Source: Methanofollis aquaemaris
GTDB taxonomy: Archaea > Halobacteriota > Methanomicrobia > Methanomicrobiales > Methanofollaceae
Length of the DNA: 64,000 bases
Reading direction: 5' to 3'
NCBI RefSeq assembly: GCF_017357525.1
Contig: NZ_CP036172.1
Span: forward strand, 2,330,561 to 2,394,560
Shown here in pieces: positions 19,382 to 27,375 of this stretch (the first letter of the stretch is position 1; each line of letters starts with the position of its first letter). The translations under genes were made by a program, and so were the position numbers. The notes under the pieces were generated by a model. It made no database searches. It was not told where the DNA came from and worked only from the letters and a program-made list of their open reading frames with translations.

Positions 19382-21196
19382 ATGAGATTCCTGCGTTCTA
19401 TGATGTCGATCGCGCTGGCATTGCTTCTCCTGGGCAGTGCCGGTGCGGTCAGTGCCGCTGAAATTACGGTGAAGACGCCGGCGGGGCCGGTACCTGCCGG
19501 TGAGACCGTCGTGGTGCCGGTCGTTGTCGCTGGTGCAGAGAAACTCGATGCATGTGATATCAGGATCACCGCTGACGCATCAGATGTCACCATCGTTGCG
19601 AACACGACCAATCCTGTCGACGGGACGGTATTGACGGTGAATACTGTTGATAATGTCGCGAAGATCAGTTTCTACCACCTGACCGGCGTCACCGGCGACC
19701 TGACGCTCTGTTATGTGGACTGTGTCCCGAAGAAATCGGGCGCGTCCGCGCCCGTGAACCTGACGATCGAGTGCATCGCGGAGAACGGTTCTGCCGGCAC
19801 GCCCGGCGATGCTGTCTATGCGAAATATGCTGTCGTGAACGGCTCGCTCACCACCGAGAGAGACCCATCGGTCGTGACCACGCTTGAAATAAAGCCCACA
19901 ACAGTATCCACACTCTTCCCCGGGGATACCCGGCAGTTCGCTGCCACGGTCTACGACCAGTACGGCGACCCCATGAACACCCCGGTCGCATGGTCGAGTT
20001 CCAACACAACGGTCGGGACGGTCGACGCCTCCACTGGTCTCTTCACCGTGGTCTGTGCCGGCACCACCGGGATCACCGCGAGGGCGGGCGGGGTCATGTC
20101 CGGTGCGGTCATGATCACGGTCAGGGCCGTTCCGGCACCGGCGAGGATCGAGGTTGCGTCTCCTGCGCTCGTCTCCCCCCTGAACACGACACAGACCGTG
20201 CAGTTCACCGCCACGGTCTATGATCAGTACAACAGTGTGATGGAGATTCCACTCGCCTGGTCGAGTTCCAACCCGACGGTCGGAACGATCGACGCGTCCA
20301 CCGGCCTCTTCACGGCCCTCTGTGGCGGGACCACCAATGTCACCGCAGTGGCGGGGGAGATGGTGTCTGAGAATGTAATGGTTACCGTTTACCTTGCGCC
20401 GGTATCGGTGCCTCCGGCACCGAAGAGCCCGGTCAACCCGCAGGTCCGGTCGGATGCCGCCAGCGCCGTCCTGAAGATCGTGGTCGACCGGCAGGATGTC
20501 GATGGAGATGCCTGGTTCAATGCTACGACGGTGAACCCCGCAGGCGGAGAAATCCCGACCTTCGGCGCAGGCATGGGCCTGCCCGAGGACGCGTACCTCG
20601 CCCTCAACATCACGCCCGAGCACCTCAAGGACGAGAAGCACCTCCAGTACAGTGCGGTGTTGACCTTCCGTATCCCGGTTGCCGACCTTCCTGCAAGCGA
20701 GAAGCATAATGTGAGGGCGTACCGCTACAACACGCTCTCCGACGCATGGGAGGCGCTGCCGACCGCCTGGATGAAGACGGAGGCGGGCTATCACCACTAT
20801 GAGGTGAAGACGTCCGGGTTCTCCGTCTTCACCATGGTCCGCACCATCGGCGGAGCACCTGCGGTTACTCCACCCACGCCGCCGCCGACACCGACGCCGA
20901 AACCAGGTCACTCTGGTGGGGGTTCGTCCGGAGGCCACGGGGGGAACAGCGGTGTGAAGATGCCGGTCTCTGTCCCCACCCAGGTCGCGCCGGGCAGCGA
21001 ATCTCTGGCTGCCAATGAGACCGTCATCCCCACCCAGGCACCGGCGACCGTCGTCCCCACCGTCTCCGAGGCTGTGCAGACCGCCGTATCGACGAGCGCG
21101 ACCCCGACCGGACCGGCACCGAGTCCTGGCTTCGGCGTCGTCGCCGCCCTTGCGGGTGCGAGTGCGGCGTTCGTCCTGGCGGGCCGCAGGGACTGA
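19382..21196 (+). CDS. Ig-like surface protein with PGF-pre-PGF domain and PGF-CTERM anchor
   Basis: Surface protein of 604 residues. Order: signal peptide (residues 1-25), cohesin-like domain (about 26-155), two near-duplicate Big_2-type Ig domains (about 163-335, each with WSSSN.TVGT.DASTGLFT), PGF-pre-PGF domain (about 360-495), a low-complexity Pro/Thr/Gly linker (GHSGGGSSGGHGG), and a PGF-CTERM signal (SPGFGVVAALAGASAAFVLA, then GRRD). The PGF-pre-PGF domain is very similar to that of the giant beta-helix protein (NITPE.LKDEKHLQYSAV in both), pointing to duplication or exchange of that segment. It begins 14 bases after the cohesin/dockerin gene and is probably cotranscribed with it. Its cohesin-like domain is a candidate partner for local dockerins. 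Confidence 0.88.
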   Translation: MRFLRSMMSIALALLLLGSAGAVSAAEITVKTPAGPVPAGETVVVPVVVAGAEKLDACDIRITADASDVTIVANTTNPVDGTVLTVNTVDNVAKISFYHLTGVTGDLTLCYVDCVPKKSGASAPVNLTIECIAENGSAGTPGDAVYAKYAVVNGSLTTERDPSVVTTLEIKPTTVSTLFPGDTRQFAATVYDQYGDPMNTPVAWSSSNTTVGTVDASTGLFTVVCAGTTGITARAGGVMSGAVMITVRAVPAPARIEVASPALVSPLNTTQTVQFTATVYDQYNSVMEIPLAWSSSNPTVGTIDASTGLFTALCGGTTNVTAVAGEMVSENVMVTVYLAPVSVPPAPKSPVNPQVRSDAASAVLKIVVDRQDVDGDAWFNATTVNPAGGEIPTFGAGMGLPEDAYLALNITPEHLKDEKHLQYSAVLTFRIPVADLPASEKHNVRAYRYNTLSDAWEALPTAWMKTEAGYHHYEVKTSGFSVFTMVRTIGGAPAVTPPTPPPTPTPKPGHSGGGSSGGHGGNSGVKMPVSVPTQVAPGSESLAANETVIPTQAPATVVPTVSEAVQTAVSTSATPTGPAPSPGFGVVAALAGASAAFVLAGRRD

Positions 21197-21206
21197 TCTA
21201 TCTATC

Positions 21207-21213
21207 TTTTTTT
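21207..21213 (+). terminator. T7 run after Ig-like surface gene
   Basis: TCTATCTATC followed by seven T residues, starting 11 bases after the stop codon. No stem is evident; oligo-T alone can terminate archaeal transcripts. Confidence 0.5.
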
Positions 21214-21334
21214 GCTGTCGTCTTCGATTCGAGTGTGGGCCTGCAGAGATGCTGGCGAAAAAGAGAGAAGAGAGAAATTCTGGCTCCTTCGAATCCCTAT
21301 CCTGACGTGCCAATGTTGGGGGGCGGCGATTGAG

Positions 21335-21469
21335 CGGTATTCACGCTCATCACCCTGTCGAAGAAGAGGGATCAAAAATCCTTTCACACCACGGAGACCC
21401 GCTCTGAACAATTTTTATGTGGTATACCTGAGGTGCGCTTTCGCTTCATGACTTATTCTAAAGCGCCAG
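21335..21469 (-). repeat. Family A (GGGCATGA-type) intergenic element
   Basis: On the minus strand: GGCGCTTTAGAATAAGTCAT, GAAGCGAAAGCGCACCTCAG, GTATACCACATAAAAATTG, ending in GGATTTTTGATCCCTC. It begins at the T-run behind the ACT-domain gene and points the same way as that gene. Confidence 0.65.
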
Positions 21470-21478
21470 AAAAAAAAA
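21470..21478 (-). terminator. T9 run after ACT-domain gene
   Basis: Nine T residues on the minus strand 13 bases after the ACT-gene stop codon; the likely end of the paaK-paaK-ACT transcript. Confidence 0.55.
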
Positions 21479-21491
21479 GAAGAGATCAGAT

Positions 21492-21926
21492 TCACTGAAA
21501 CAGCGACACATCCAGGAGCGTCCCGCCGGCGGCGAGGATCTTCTCGACCCCCTCCTCCACCTGGTCGACCCGCAGGATGAGCACCGCCCCGTCCTTGCCA
21601 GAGTAGGCATACGAATACTCGATATTGATCCCGGCCTCGCCCAGGATCCTGGCGATCTCGAAGAGGCCGCCCGGTTCGTCGCGCATCGCCACGGCGATCA
21701 CGTCGGTGAAGGAGACCATGAACCCGAGGTCGGTGAGGGTCTTGTGGGCGAGGTCGGGTTTGTTCACGAGCGCCCGCACGACGCCGAACCCGTTCGCCTC
21801 CGCGATGGAGAAGGCCAGGATGTTCACGCCCGCCTCCTCGAGGGCGCTCGCGATGGCCGCCAGGCGGCCCGGTTTGTTCTCTGAAAAGATCGAGACCTGC
21901 TTGATGAGATACTTCTTCTCTGCCAT
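21492..21926 (-). CDS. Tandem ACT-domain protein
   Basis: Small regulatory protein of 144 residues made of two ACT folds: residues 5-70 (KQVSIFSENKPGRLAAIASA, LEEAGVNILAFSIAE) and 75-140 (AVAMRDEPGGLFEIARILGE, AGINIEYSYAYS). ACT pairs bind amino acids and usually control amino-acid enzymes. It is the last gene of a three-gene operon, two bases behind a PaaK ligase. Methanogens often place such ACT proteins next to phenylacetate-CoA ligases, so sensing of an aromatic amino acid to control aryl-acid use is a reasonable inference; the ligand cannot be read directly. Confidence 0.85.
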   Translation of the reverse strand: MAEKKYLIKQVSIFSENKPGRLAAIASALEEAGVNILAFSIAEANGFGVVRALVNKPDLAHKTLTDLGFMVSFTDVIAVAMRDEPGGLFEIARILGEAGINIEYSYAYSGKDGAVLILRVDQVEEGVEKILAAGGTLLDVSLFQ

Positions 21927-21928
21927 AA

Positions 21929-23227
21929 TCAGTACACTCTCCGGTCAATCACTCTCTGTGCCTTCCCTTCAAAGCGCGGGAGGGCGCCCGGCGCCATCAG
22001 TTCGACCTGCGCTGCGACATTGAGGGAACTCTTGAGGGTGTGGGCCACCTTCCCCCGGATCTGCATCAGGTCGGTGATCTTGTCTGAGAAGGCCTCCGGG
22101 CTCATCTCCACCCGCACGAGCATCGAGTCGAGAGCGCCCTTCCGGTCCACCACGATCTGGAAGGCGCTCCCGACCACCTCGGGGATCTCCATGAGGGTGT
22201 GCTCGACCTGCGATGGGAAGACATTGATCCCGCGCACGATGAGCATATCGTCGACCCGCCCCTGGATGCGCATGATCCGCGGAGCAGTCCGGCCGCAGGC
22301 ACAGGGCTCATCGTCAAGGACCGTCACGTCCCCGACACGGTACCGGATCATCGGGAGGGCCTCCTTCTTCAGGACCGTCATCACCAGTTCGCCCTTCTCG
22401 CCGGCAGGGAGCGACTCGCCGGTCTCGGGATCAATGATCTCAGGGTATGCGAGGTCGCCCCATATATGGATCCCGTTCTGTTCGGTGCACTCGGTGAACA
22501 TCGGCCCCGAGAGTTCGGAGGTGCCGTAGATGTCGTACACCCTGATCCCGAGGGAGTCCTGGAGGTTTGTCCGCATCGCCTCAGACCAGGGCTCCGCGCC
22601 CAGCACCCCGATGCGCAGGTCGGTGTCGTCCCTGATCGAAACGCCCATCCTCTCGGCTGTCTCGCCGATATGCACGAGGTACGACGGGGTGCAGGCGATG
22701 GCCGTCACATGCAGATCCTGCATCAACTCGATCTGCCGCTCGGTGTTGCCGGTGCTCGACGGGAGAACCGTCGCCCCGATCCGCTCGGCCCCATAATGCA
22801 TCCCGAGCCCTCCGGTGAAGAGCCCGTAGCCGTAACTCACCTGCATCACGTCGCCGCGCCCAAGGCCGCACGCCGTCAGCGATCGGGCGAGAGACGTCGT
22901 CCAGTTCTCCAGGTCGTTTGCCGTGTAGCCGACGACGGTGGGCTTCCCGGTCGTCCCTGAGGAGACATGGTACCGTACAAGTTCGTCCTGTGTGGCGGTG
23001 AAGAGGTGGTCGGGGTAGTTGTCGCGCAGGTCGCGCTTATACATGAACGGGAGCCTGGTGACGTCGTCGAGCGTCCTGATATCGTCGGGATGGACGTTCG
23101 CCTCCCGCATCCGCGCATGGTAGAAGTCGCTGAAACTGTACAGCCGGTAGACCAGCGTCTTGAGAAGGCGGTACTGGAGCCGCTTCAACTCCTCGACCGG
23201 CATCTCCTCTGCTCTCGGGTCCCACAT
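21929..23227 (-). CDS. paaK: Phenylacetate-CoA ligase family protein (second copy)
   Basis: AMP-forming ligase of 432 residues that activates an aryl acid to its CoA thioester. The adenylation signature YHVSSGTTGKPTVVGYTAND is near residue 90, followed by SYGYGLFTGGLGMHYGAERI, a DIYGTSELSGPMFTEC segment and a C-terminal domain with GRVDDMLIVRGINVFPSQVE. Archaea use this chemistry to recycle arylacetates such as phenylacetate or indoleacetate into amino acids with indolepyruvate:ferredoxin oxidoreductase. It starts five bases after the stop of the first PaaK gene. The two proteins are clearly paralogous but differ throughout, so they may have different substrates. Confidence 0.9.
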   Translation of the reverse strand: MWDPRAEEMPVEELKRLQYRLLKTLVYRLYSFSDFYHARMREANVHPDDIRTLDDVTRLPFMYKRDLRDNYPDHLFTATQDELVRYHVSSGTTGKPTVVGYTANDLENWTTSLARSLTACGLGRGDVMQVSYGYGLFTGGLGMHYGAERIGATVLPSSTGNTERQIELMQDLHVTAIACTPSYLVHIGETAERMGVSIRDDTDLRIGVLGAEPWSEAMRTNLQDSLGIRVYDIYGTSELSGPMFTECTEQNGIHIWGDLAYPEIIDPETGESLPAGEKGELVMTVLKKEALPMIRYRVGDVTVLDDEPCACGRTAPRIMRIQGRVDDMLIVRGINVFPSQVEHTLMEIPEVVGSAFQIVVDRKGALDSMLVRVEMSPEAFSDKITDLMQIRGKVAHTLKSSLNVAAQVELMAPGALPRFEGKAQRVIDRRVY

Positions 23228-23232
23228 CCGTC

Positions 23233-24525
23233 TTACCAGATCTCTCCCCTCCTGTCCACGACATGACGGGCCTTCCCCTCGAAGCGCGGGAGGGAACCCG
23301 GCTCGACGAGTCTCACCGTCGTTCTGAGGTTGAGGCTCTCCTTGATCGCCCCGGCAACCTTCCGCTGGAGGCCGGCAAGGTCGGCGAGTTCGCCGCTGAA
23401 ACTCTCGCGGTTCATCTCCACCTCGATCGTCATCTCGTCAAGATGGTTGATCCTGTCCACATATACCATGAACTGATCTCCGACCTCCGGGATGGAGAAG
23501 AGGGTGTGCTCGATCTGGGAGGGGAAGACGTTGATCCCCCTGATGACCAGCATATCGTCGGCCCGCCCGGAGATCCGTGCGAGACGCTTCCCCCGGCCGC
23601 ACGGGCAGGCATCCGGGATGATCCTGGTGATGTCGCCGGTCCGGTATCGCACCAGGGGCATCGCCTCCTTGACGAGCGGGGTGATGACAAGTTCGCCCTT
23701 CTCGCCGTCGGGCAGGCGTTCGCCGGTCTCGGGGTCGATGATCTCGGCAAAGTAGAAGTCGTGCCAGAGGTGGAGGCCGTCATGCCCGGGGCACTCGAAA
23801 GCGGCGCCGGGCCCGTACATCTCGCTCATGCCGTACGAGTCGAAGGCCTCGACCCCGAGCCGGGTCTCGAGTTCCTTTCTCATATTCTCCGACCAGGGTT
23901 CGGCGCCGAAGACCCCGATCCGCAGGGAGTCCAGGGACGCCCCCATCTCTTCTGCCACCTCGGCGAGGTGCATCCCGTAACTCGGGGTGCAGTGGATCGC
24001 CGTGACGCCGAAGTCGTCGATCATCTCGATCTGCCGTCTGGTGTTGCCGGTGGCGCTCGGGATCACCGTGGCCCCGATCTTCTCCGCCCCGTAGTGAAAG
24101 CCGAGCCCGCCGGTGAAGAGCCCGTAGTTCACAGCGTTCTGGAAGATGTCCTCGTCGGTGAGGCCGATCATGGTGAGGTTGCGGGCGATGAGTTCGGACC
24201 AGTTGTCCAGGTCCTGTCTGGTATACCCGACGACCGTCGGTTTTCCGGTGGTCCCTGAGGTGGTGTGGATCCGCACCACCTGCTTCATCGGCACGGCGAT
24301 GTTGCCGAAGGGATAACCGTCCCTGAGTTCCTTCTTGGTGGTGAAGGGGATCTTTTCGATGTCGTCGAGGCTCTGAATGTCGGCCGGGGTGACCCCGGCA
24401 TCTCTGAACTTTTTCTGGTAGAACTCGACATTCTGGACGTGGCTCACCGTCCACTTCAGCCTGGAGAGCTGCAGCGCTTCGAGGTCGGTCTGAGAGATCG
24501 TCTCCATTTCTTTGTTCCAGAACAT
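23233..24525 (-). CDS. paaK: Phenylacetate-CoA ligase family protein (first copy)
   Basis: First gene of the operon, 430 residues. It has the same fold and reaction as its downstream paralogue: adenylation motif RIHTTSGTTGKPTVVGYTRQ, NYGLFTGGLGFHYGAEKIGA, SYGMSEMYGPGAAFEC and GRADDMLVIRGINVFPSQIE. The ATG at 24525 gives MFWNKEMETISQTDLEAL, the usual PaaK start, with GAGGA upstream; the frame is open for a further 67 codons, but those lie in repeat-derived sequence and do not resemble the family. Aryl-acid specificity is not visible. Confidence 0.9.
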   Translation of the reverse strand: MFWNKEMETISQTDLEALQLSRLKWTVSHVQNVEFYQKKFRDAGVTPADIQSLDDIEKIPFTTKKELRDGYPFGNIAVPMKQVVRIHTTSGTTGKPTVVGYTRQDLDNWSELIARNLTMIGLTDEDIFQNAVNYGLFTGGLGFHYGAEKIGATVIPSATGNTRRQIEMIDDFGVTAIHCTPSYGMHLAEVAEEMGASLDSLRIGVFGAEPWSENMRKELETRLGVEAFDSYGMSEMYGPGAAFECPGHDGLHLWHDFYFAEIIDPETGERLPDGEKGELVITPLVKEAMPLVRYRTGDITRIIPDACPCGRGKRLARISGRADDMLVIRGINVFPSQIEHTLFSIPEVGDQFMVYVDRINHLDEMTIEVEMNRESFSGELADLAGLQRKVAGAIKESLNLRTTVRLVEPGSLPRFEGKARHVVDRRGEIW

Positions 24526-24650
24526 GTGTACCCTGTCCTCTGCCAGGCGGCCGCTCCGCCCTGAGATGGTATGGAAAATGTTGGTCGTCGGGCCCCAATA
24601 ACCTTGCCATGGTGTGACATGGCATACTGTTCCGGGGCGGCGGATCTGAT
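24526..24650. other. Promoter-side spacer of the paaK operon
   Basis: Holds the upstream region of the ligase operon; no clear TATA box was picked out. Its right end (GGGGCGGCGGATCTGATC) is the conserved lead-in to the unit B hairpin. Confidence 0.35.
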
Positions 24651-24724
24651 CGACGTGCCTTCCCCTACGCTCGCGCCGGGGGTGATTGCCGCCCTGACCC
24701 ACGGGCGATAGGGACGGGAAGGCC
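24651..24724 (+). repeat. Nested-hairpin repeat unit (family B)
   Basis: CGACGTGCCTTCCC opens and GGGACGGGAAGGCCA closes the outer stem. The inner hairpin is decayed here (CGCGCCGGGGGTGATTGCC), marking this as an older copy. Confidence 0.6.
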
Positions 24725-24780
24725 ACGCCGAAAACTTCACTCCATTCTGACGGAACAGCGAGCGGAGATCACGGACCTCG

Positions 24781-24952
24781 CCGCCCCCATCTATCCTCAC
24801 TTCGGCGGGGTCCGGGGGTGCAACCCCCGGCGCGAGATGCCGAAAAAGATTCGGTGATGAGGGGCGGCACGTTTGATCATCACGCCTTCCCCATCCCCTC
24901 GCCGGGGGCTCTGCCCCCCGTCCCCCGGGATGAAGATAGGGTCGGGAAGGCA
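24781..24952 (+). repeat. Composite palindromic repeat (B'-centre-B), copy 2
   Basis: The reversed half (CCGCCCCCATCTATCCTCAC ... GCAACCCCCGGCGCGAG) and the forward half (ACGCCTTCCCC ... GGTCGGGAAGGCAC) flank a short centre with GGGGCGGCACGTTTGATC. It ends about 55 bases before the TATA box of the HTH gene. Confidence 0.65.
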
Positions 24953-25007
24953 CTGACCATGATCATGAACCGTTCCCTCGCCTGGACAGGTATGCCTGTA
25001 TTCGAAA

Positions 25008-25017
25008 CCTATATATT
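25008..25017 (+). promoter_or_regulatory. TATA box of the HTH-regulator operon
   Basis: CCTATATATT centred about 27 bases before the ATG at 25040. The spacing implies a leaderless transcript, which fits the absence of a ribosome-binding site. Confidence 0.6.
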
Positions 25018-25037
25018 GTCAACATCAATATGTTGAC
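25018..25037 (+). promoter_or_regulatory. Operator-like palindrome GTCAACAT-N4-ATGTTGAC
   Basis: Perfect 8-bp arms around a 4-base spacer, wedged between the TATA box and the start codon of a helix-turn-helix gene. A protein bound here would block transcription initiation, so autorepression by the downstream HTH protein is the simplest reading (inference). Confidence 0.65.
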
Positions 25038-25039
25038 GC

Positions 25040-25486
25040 ATGTTCCTCAGGGTGGATGACCGACAGTTCGTGTTCTGGAACCTGAGACGGGGCGGCCTTT
25101 CGAACACTGCGATTGCAGATCATTTCACGATCTCCAGACAGGCGGTCTCCCGGGCTCTCCTCACGATGGATCGGAAGGTCGGCGATCTCCTCTGCAGCAT
25201 GGCGGAGGCAAACGGGATCGAGGTCCTGCGTCTTGATCCCGCTCTCGGCGTCCTGATCGGTCGGTCGGTGCCCCTCGGAGTCGATGCCGTCATCTTTGTC
25301 TCAGAGACGCATGGGGTGCAGGTATGGTACGAGCACGAGGGTGACTGCGCCGCCTGTGCACGTCATGATGAATGCATGATCCTTCTCCGTGACTTTGCAC
25401 GGGAAATGGATATCAGTCTCATTGAAAACGGGAACCCGACCGAGATGGCGGACGAGATCTTCAGAAAAGTGAAGGAGTTGGTCTGA
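25040..25486 (+). CDS. HTH-domain transcriptional regulator with cysteine-rich centre
   Basis: Protein of 148 residues. Residues 8-45 form a helix-turn-helix (RRGGLSNTAIADHFTISRQA, VSRALLTMD) like those in sigma-70-region-4-type regulators. The middle is a beta-rich domain, and a Cys motif DCAACARHDEC near residues 107-117 could bind metal or a redox ligand. An 8-bp-arm palindrome covers the likely transcription start, suggesting it represses itself. Its stop codon overlaps the start of an SdpI-like membrane protein (TGATG), an arrangement like the bacterial SdpR-SdpI pair, in which a repressor is coupled to a membrane immunity/sensor protein. That functional parallel is inference. Confidence 0.75.
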   Translation: MFLRVDDRQFVFWNLRRGGLSNTAIADHFTISRQAVSRALLTMDRKVGDLLCSMAEANGIEVLRLDPALGVLIGRSVPLGVDAVIFVSETHGVQVWYEHEGDCAACARHDECMILLRDFAREMDISLIENGNPTEMADEIFRKVKELV

Positions 25487-26274
25487 TGTATCGAATTACT
25501 GAGATGATAGGAAAACTGATGGGCTGGTGTCCATGTCAGGAGACGGTGTCGGCGGCACAACCAGGAAAATCTGATCATGATACCGGCAGCGGCGGCAGAA
25601 ACGGCCTGCTGATGATACGATGGTCTCGCCTCGCGATGATCGGGATCGTCGCCCTTGCATTTCTCATCGGGGTCACGGTTTATCCGACGATGCCCGACGA
25701 GATCCCTTCGCACTGGAACGCCGCCGGCGAGGTCGACGATTATCTCCCTGCATTCTGGGGAGTATTCCTGTTGCCGATTCTCCTTGCAGGCGTTGCCGTG
25801 CTCTTCCTCTTCGTGGTACCCGCCCTGGATGCGCGAGTGGAGGCGACGGCGGAGGCCGGGAAGCGGTACGACGCCTTCGGTCTGGTCACCACTCTCTTCC
25901 TCTTCGCCGTCTATGTCAGCACGATCCTGTGGGCGCAGGGGATCGAGGTCTCGATGTCTGCCTTTCTCGCGGTGAGTTTCGGCATCATGGAGATCGCCAT
26001 GGGTTTCCTCATGAAGAAGGGACTGGAACAGAATTCTTTTGTCGGGATCAGGACGCCGTGGACGCTTGCGGACGAGCGAGTCTGGCAGATCACGCATGAA
26101 CGGGCCGGGGTCGCCTTCCAGGTGGCGGGCATCCTCACGCTGCTCACCGCCGCGGCCCCTGAGGTGTACGGGTTCGTCCTGCTGGTCATGATCCTCGCCG
26201 TCGTCTGCATCTATCTGATCTGGTATTCCAGGCAGGTGTATCAGAGGGTCGTGCGTCGCTCGGAGATCAGGTAG
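25486..26274 (+). CDS. SdpI/DUF1648-family membrane protein
   Basis: Integral membrane protein of 262 residues. Residues 1-40 (MYRITEMIGKLMGWCP, then a hydrophilic linker) resemble the N terminus of DUF1673 proteins of methanogens. A DUF1648 module follows (YPTMPDEIPSHWNAAGEVDD) between membrane segments, then an SdpI module with NSFVGIRTPWTLADERVWQI and two final membrane helices. In Bacillus, SdpI gives immunity to the SdpC toxin and controls its repressor SdpR. Translation is coupled to the HTH gene before it by a one-base overlap. No toxin gene is adjacent, so the local role is unknown. Confidence 0.8.
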   Translation: MYRITEMIGKLMGWCPCQETVSAAQPGKSDHDTGSGGRNGLLMIRWSRLAMIGIVALAFLIGVTVYPTMPDEIPSHWNAAGEVDDYLPAFWGVFLLPILLAGVAVLFLFVVPALDARVEATAEAGKRYDAFGLVTTLFLFAVYVSTILWAQGIEVSMSAFLAVSFGIMEIAMGFLMKKGLEQNSFVGIRTPWTLADERVWQITHERAGVAFQVAGILTLLTAAAPEVYGFVLLVMILAVVCIYLIWYSRQVYQRVVRRSEIR

Positions 26275-26284
26275 GGCGGCGGCT

Positions 26285-27187
26285 TCAGAGATTTCTCTTC
26301 ACCCTGGGGTCGTCGGTCGCGAGGGCACGGGCGCGGAGGGCGCTCTGCTCCTTGTCCTTCACCTCGAGCATCAGGTCGAAGTCGTGGGGACGGGAGGCCG
26401 CGAGGAAGGCGGCGAAGTGTGCGGGATCGAGGGTGGGGGTGTGTCGGCCGCGCCGCGCATCCGGCGCCTGGGAGGAGTAGTCAACCATCGGAAGTCCGTC
26501 GGCATGATGGCTCCAGGTCGGCGCGCATGCCGCCAGCGCCCCGGCCACGTCCTCCCCCGAGGGATTGCACTCATGGTGGAGGGTGTCGAAGACGACCGGC
26601 ACGCCGCAGGCGCGGTGGAGGGAGAGGCAGTCTCTCGCCGTGTACAGGCGGTCGTCGTTCTCGACGACGAGTCGCCGCCTGATCCGATCGGGCAGGGTGC
26701 GGTAGCGCTCGACAAACCGCGCCATCGCCGCTTCCCGATCCCCATAGACCCCGCCGACATGGACCTGGACCTTTGCGGTGGTGTCCAGCCCCATCGCATC
26801 GAGGACCGCCGCATGGTATGTCAGTTCGGCGACGCTCCTCTCCCGGACTCCCTCGTCGGGAGAGTTGATGAGGGTGAACTGGTCCGGGTGCATCGAGATC
26901 CGCATCCTGTTCTCCCGCACCAATGCCCCGATCCCGGCGAACTCCTCCGTGAAGATCTCAGGCCAGTCGAGGGTGTTCACCGGATGGGAGGCGAAGGGAA
27001 CGAGGTCCGAGGTGACCCGGAAGAAGAGGAGACGATGCGCCGCGTTGTAGGCGAGGATCCTGGAGAGACAGGCGAGGTTTTCTGCGACCGTCGAGAGAAA
27101 CCGCTCCTCGCTCCAGGACTTCAGCCTGAATGTCCGGGCCGAGGTGCAGCCGATGCCGGTGTTCATGCACGGGTAGCCGATCCGCAT
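26285..27187 (-). CDS. uvsE: UV damage endonuclease UvsE/UvdE
   Basis: DNA repair nuclease that nicks 5' of UV photoproducts using a metal-bound TIM barrel; 300 residues, typical length. Family segments in order: RIGYPCMNTGIGC at the N terminus, FRVTSDLVPFASHPVN, RISMHPDQFTLINSP, VHVGGVYGDREAAM, LVVENDDRLYTARDC (metal-ligand Glu), FDTLHHECNP and a final DLMLEVKDKEQSAL. The ATG at 27187 is the natural family start. There is no ribosome-binding site, but a TATA box lies about 28 bases upstream, so the message is probably leaderless. It is convergent with the SdpI-like gene, only 10 bases apart. Confidence 0.93.
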   Translation of the reverse strand: MRIGYPCMNTGIGCTSARTFRLKSWSEERFLSTVAENLACLSRILAYNAAHRLLFFRVTSDLVPFASHPVNTLDWPEIFTEEFAGIGALVRENRMRISMHPDQFTLINSPDEGVRERSVAELTYHAAVLDAMGLDTTAKVQVHVGGVYGDREAAMARFVERYRTLPDRIRRRLVVENDDRLYTARDCLSLHRACGVPVVFDTLHHECNPSGEDVAGALAACAPTWSHHADGLPMVDYSSQAPDARRGRHTPTLDPAHFAAFLAASRPHDFDLMLEVKDKEQSALRARALATDDPRVKRNL

Positions 27188-27208
27188 CAGGAGGGGAGGG
27201 GACGGCGA

Positions 27209-27219
27209 CAGGATATATA
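27209..27219 (-). promoter_or_regulatory. TATA box of uvsE
   Basis: On the minus strand CTATATATCCT, centred about 28 bases upstream of the ATG; this predicts a leaderless uvsE transcript. Confidence 0.55.
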
Positions 27220-27375
27220 GCCTGCCCCGGGGGTACACGGTGGTTGGTGACGCAGTGCCGACCCGGCATGCTGGCAGGGATGATACCCTTAAGAACACAG
27301 GATAGAAAAAATATAAGCATGATTTCACCCGGACGCTCCCACGCGCCCGGGTGCCTGTACCCGGGATAGGTTACT

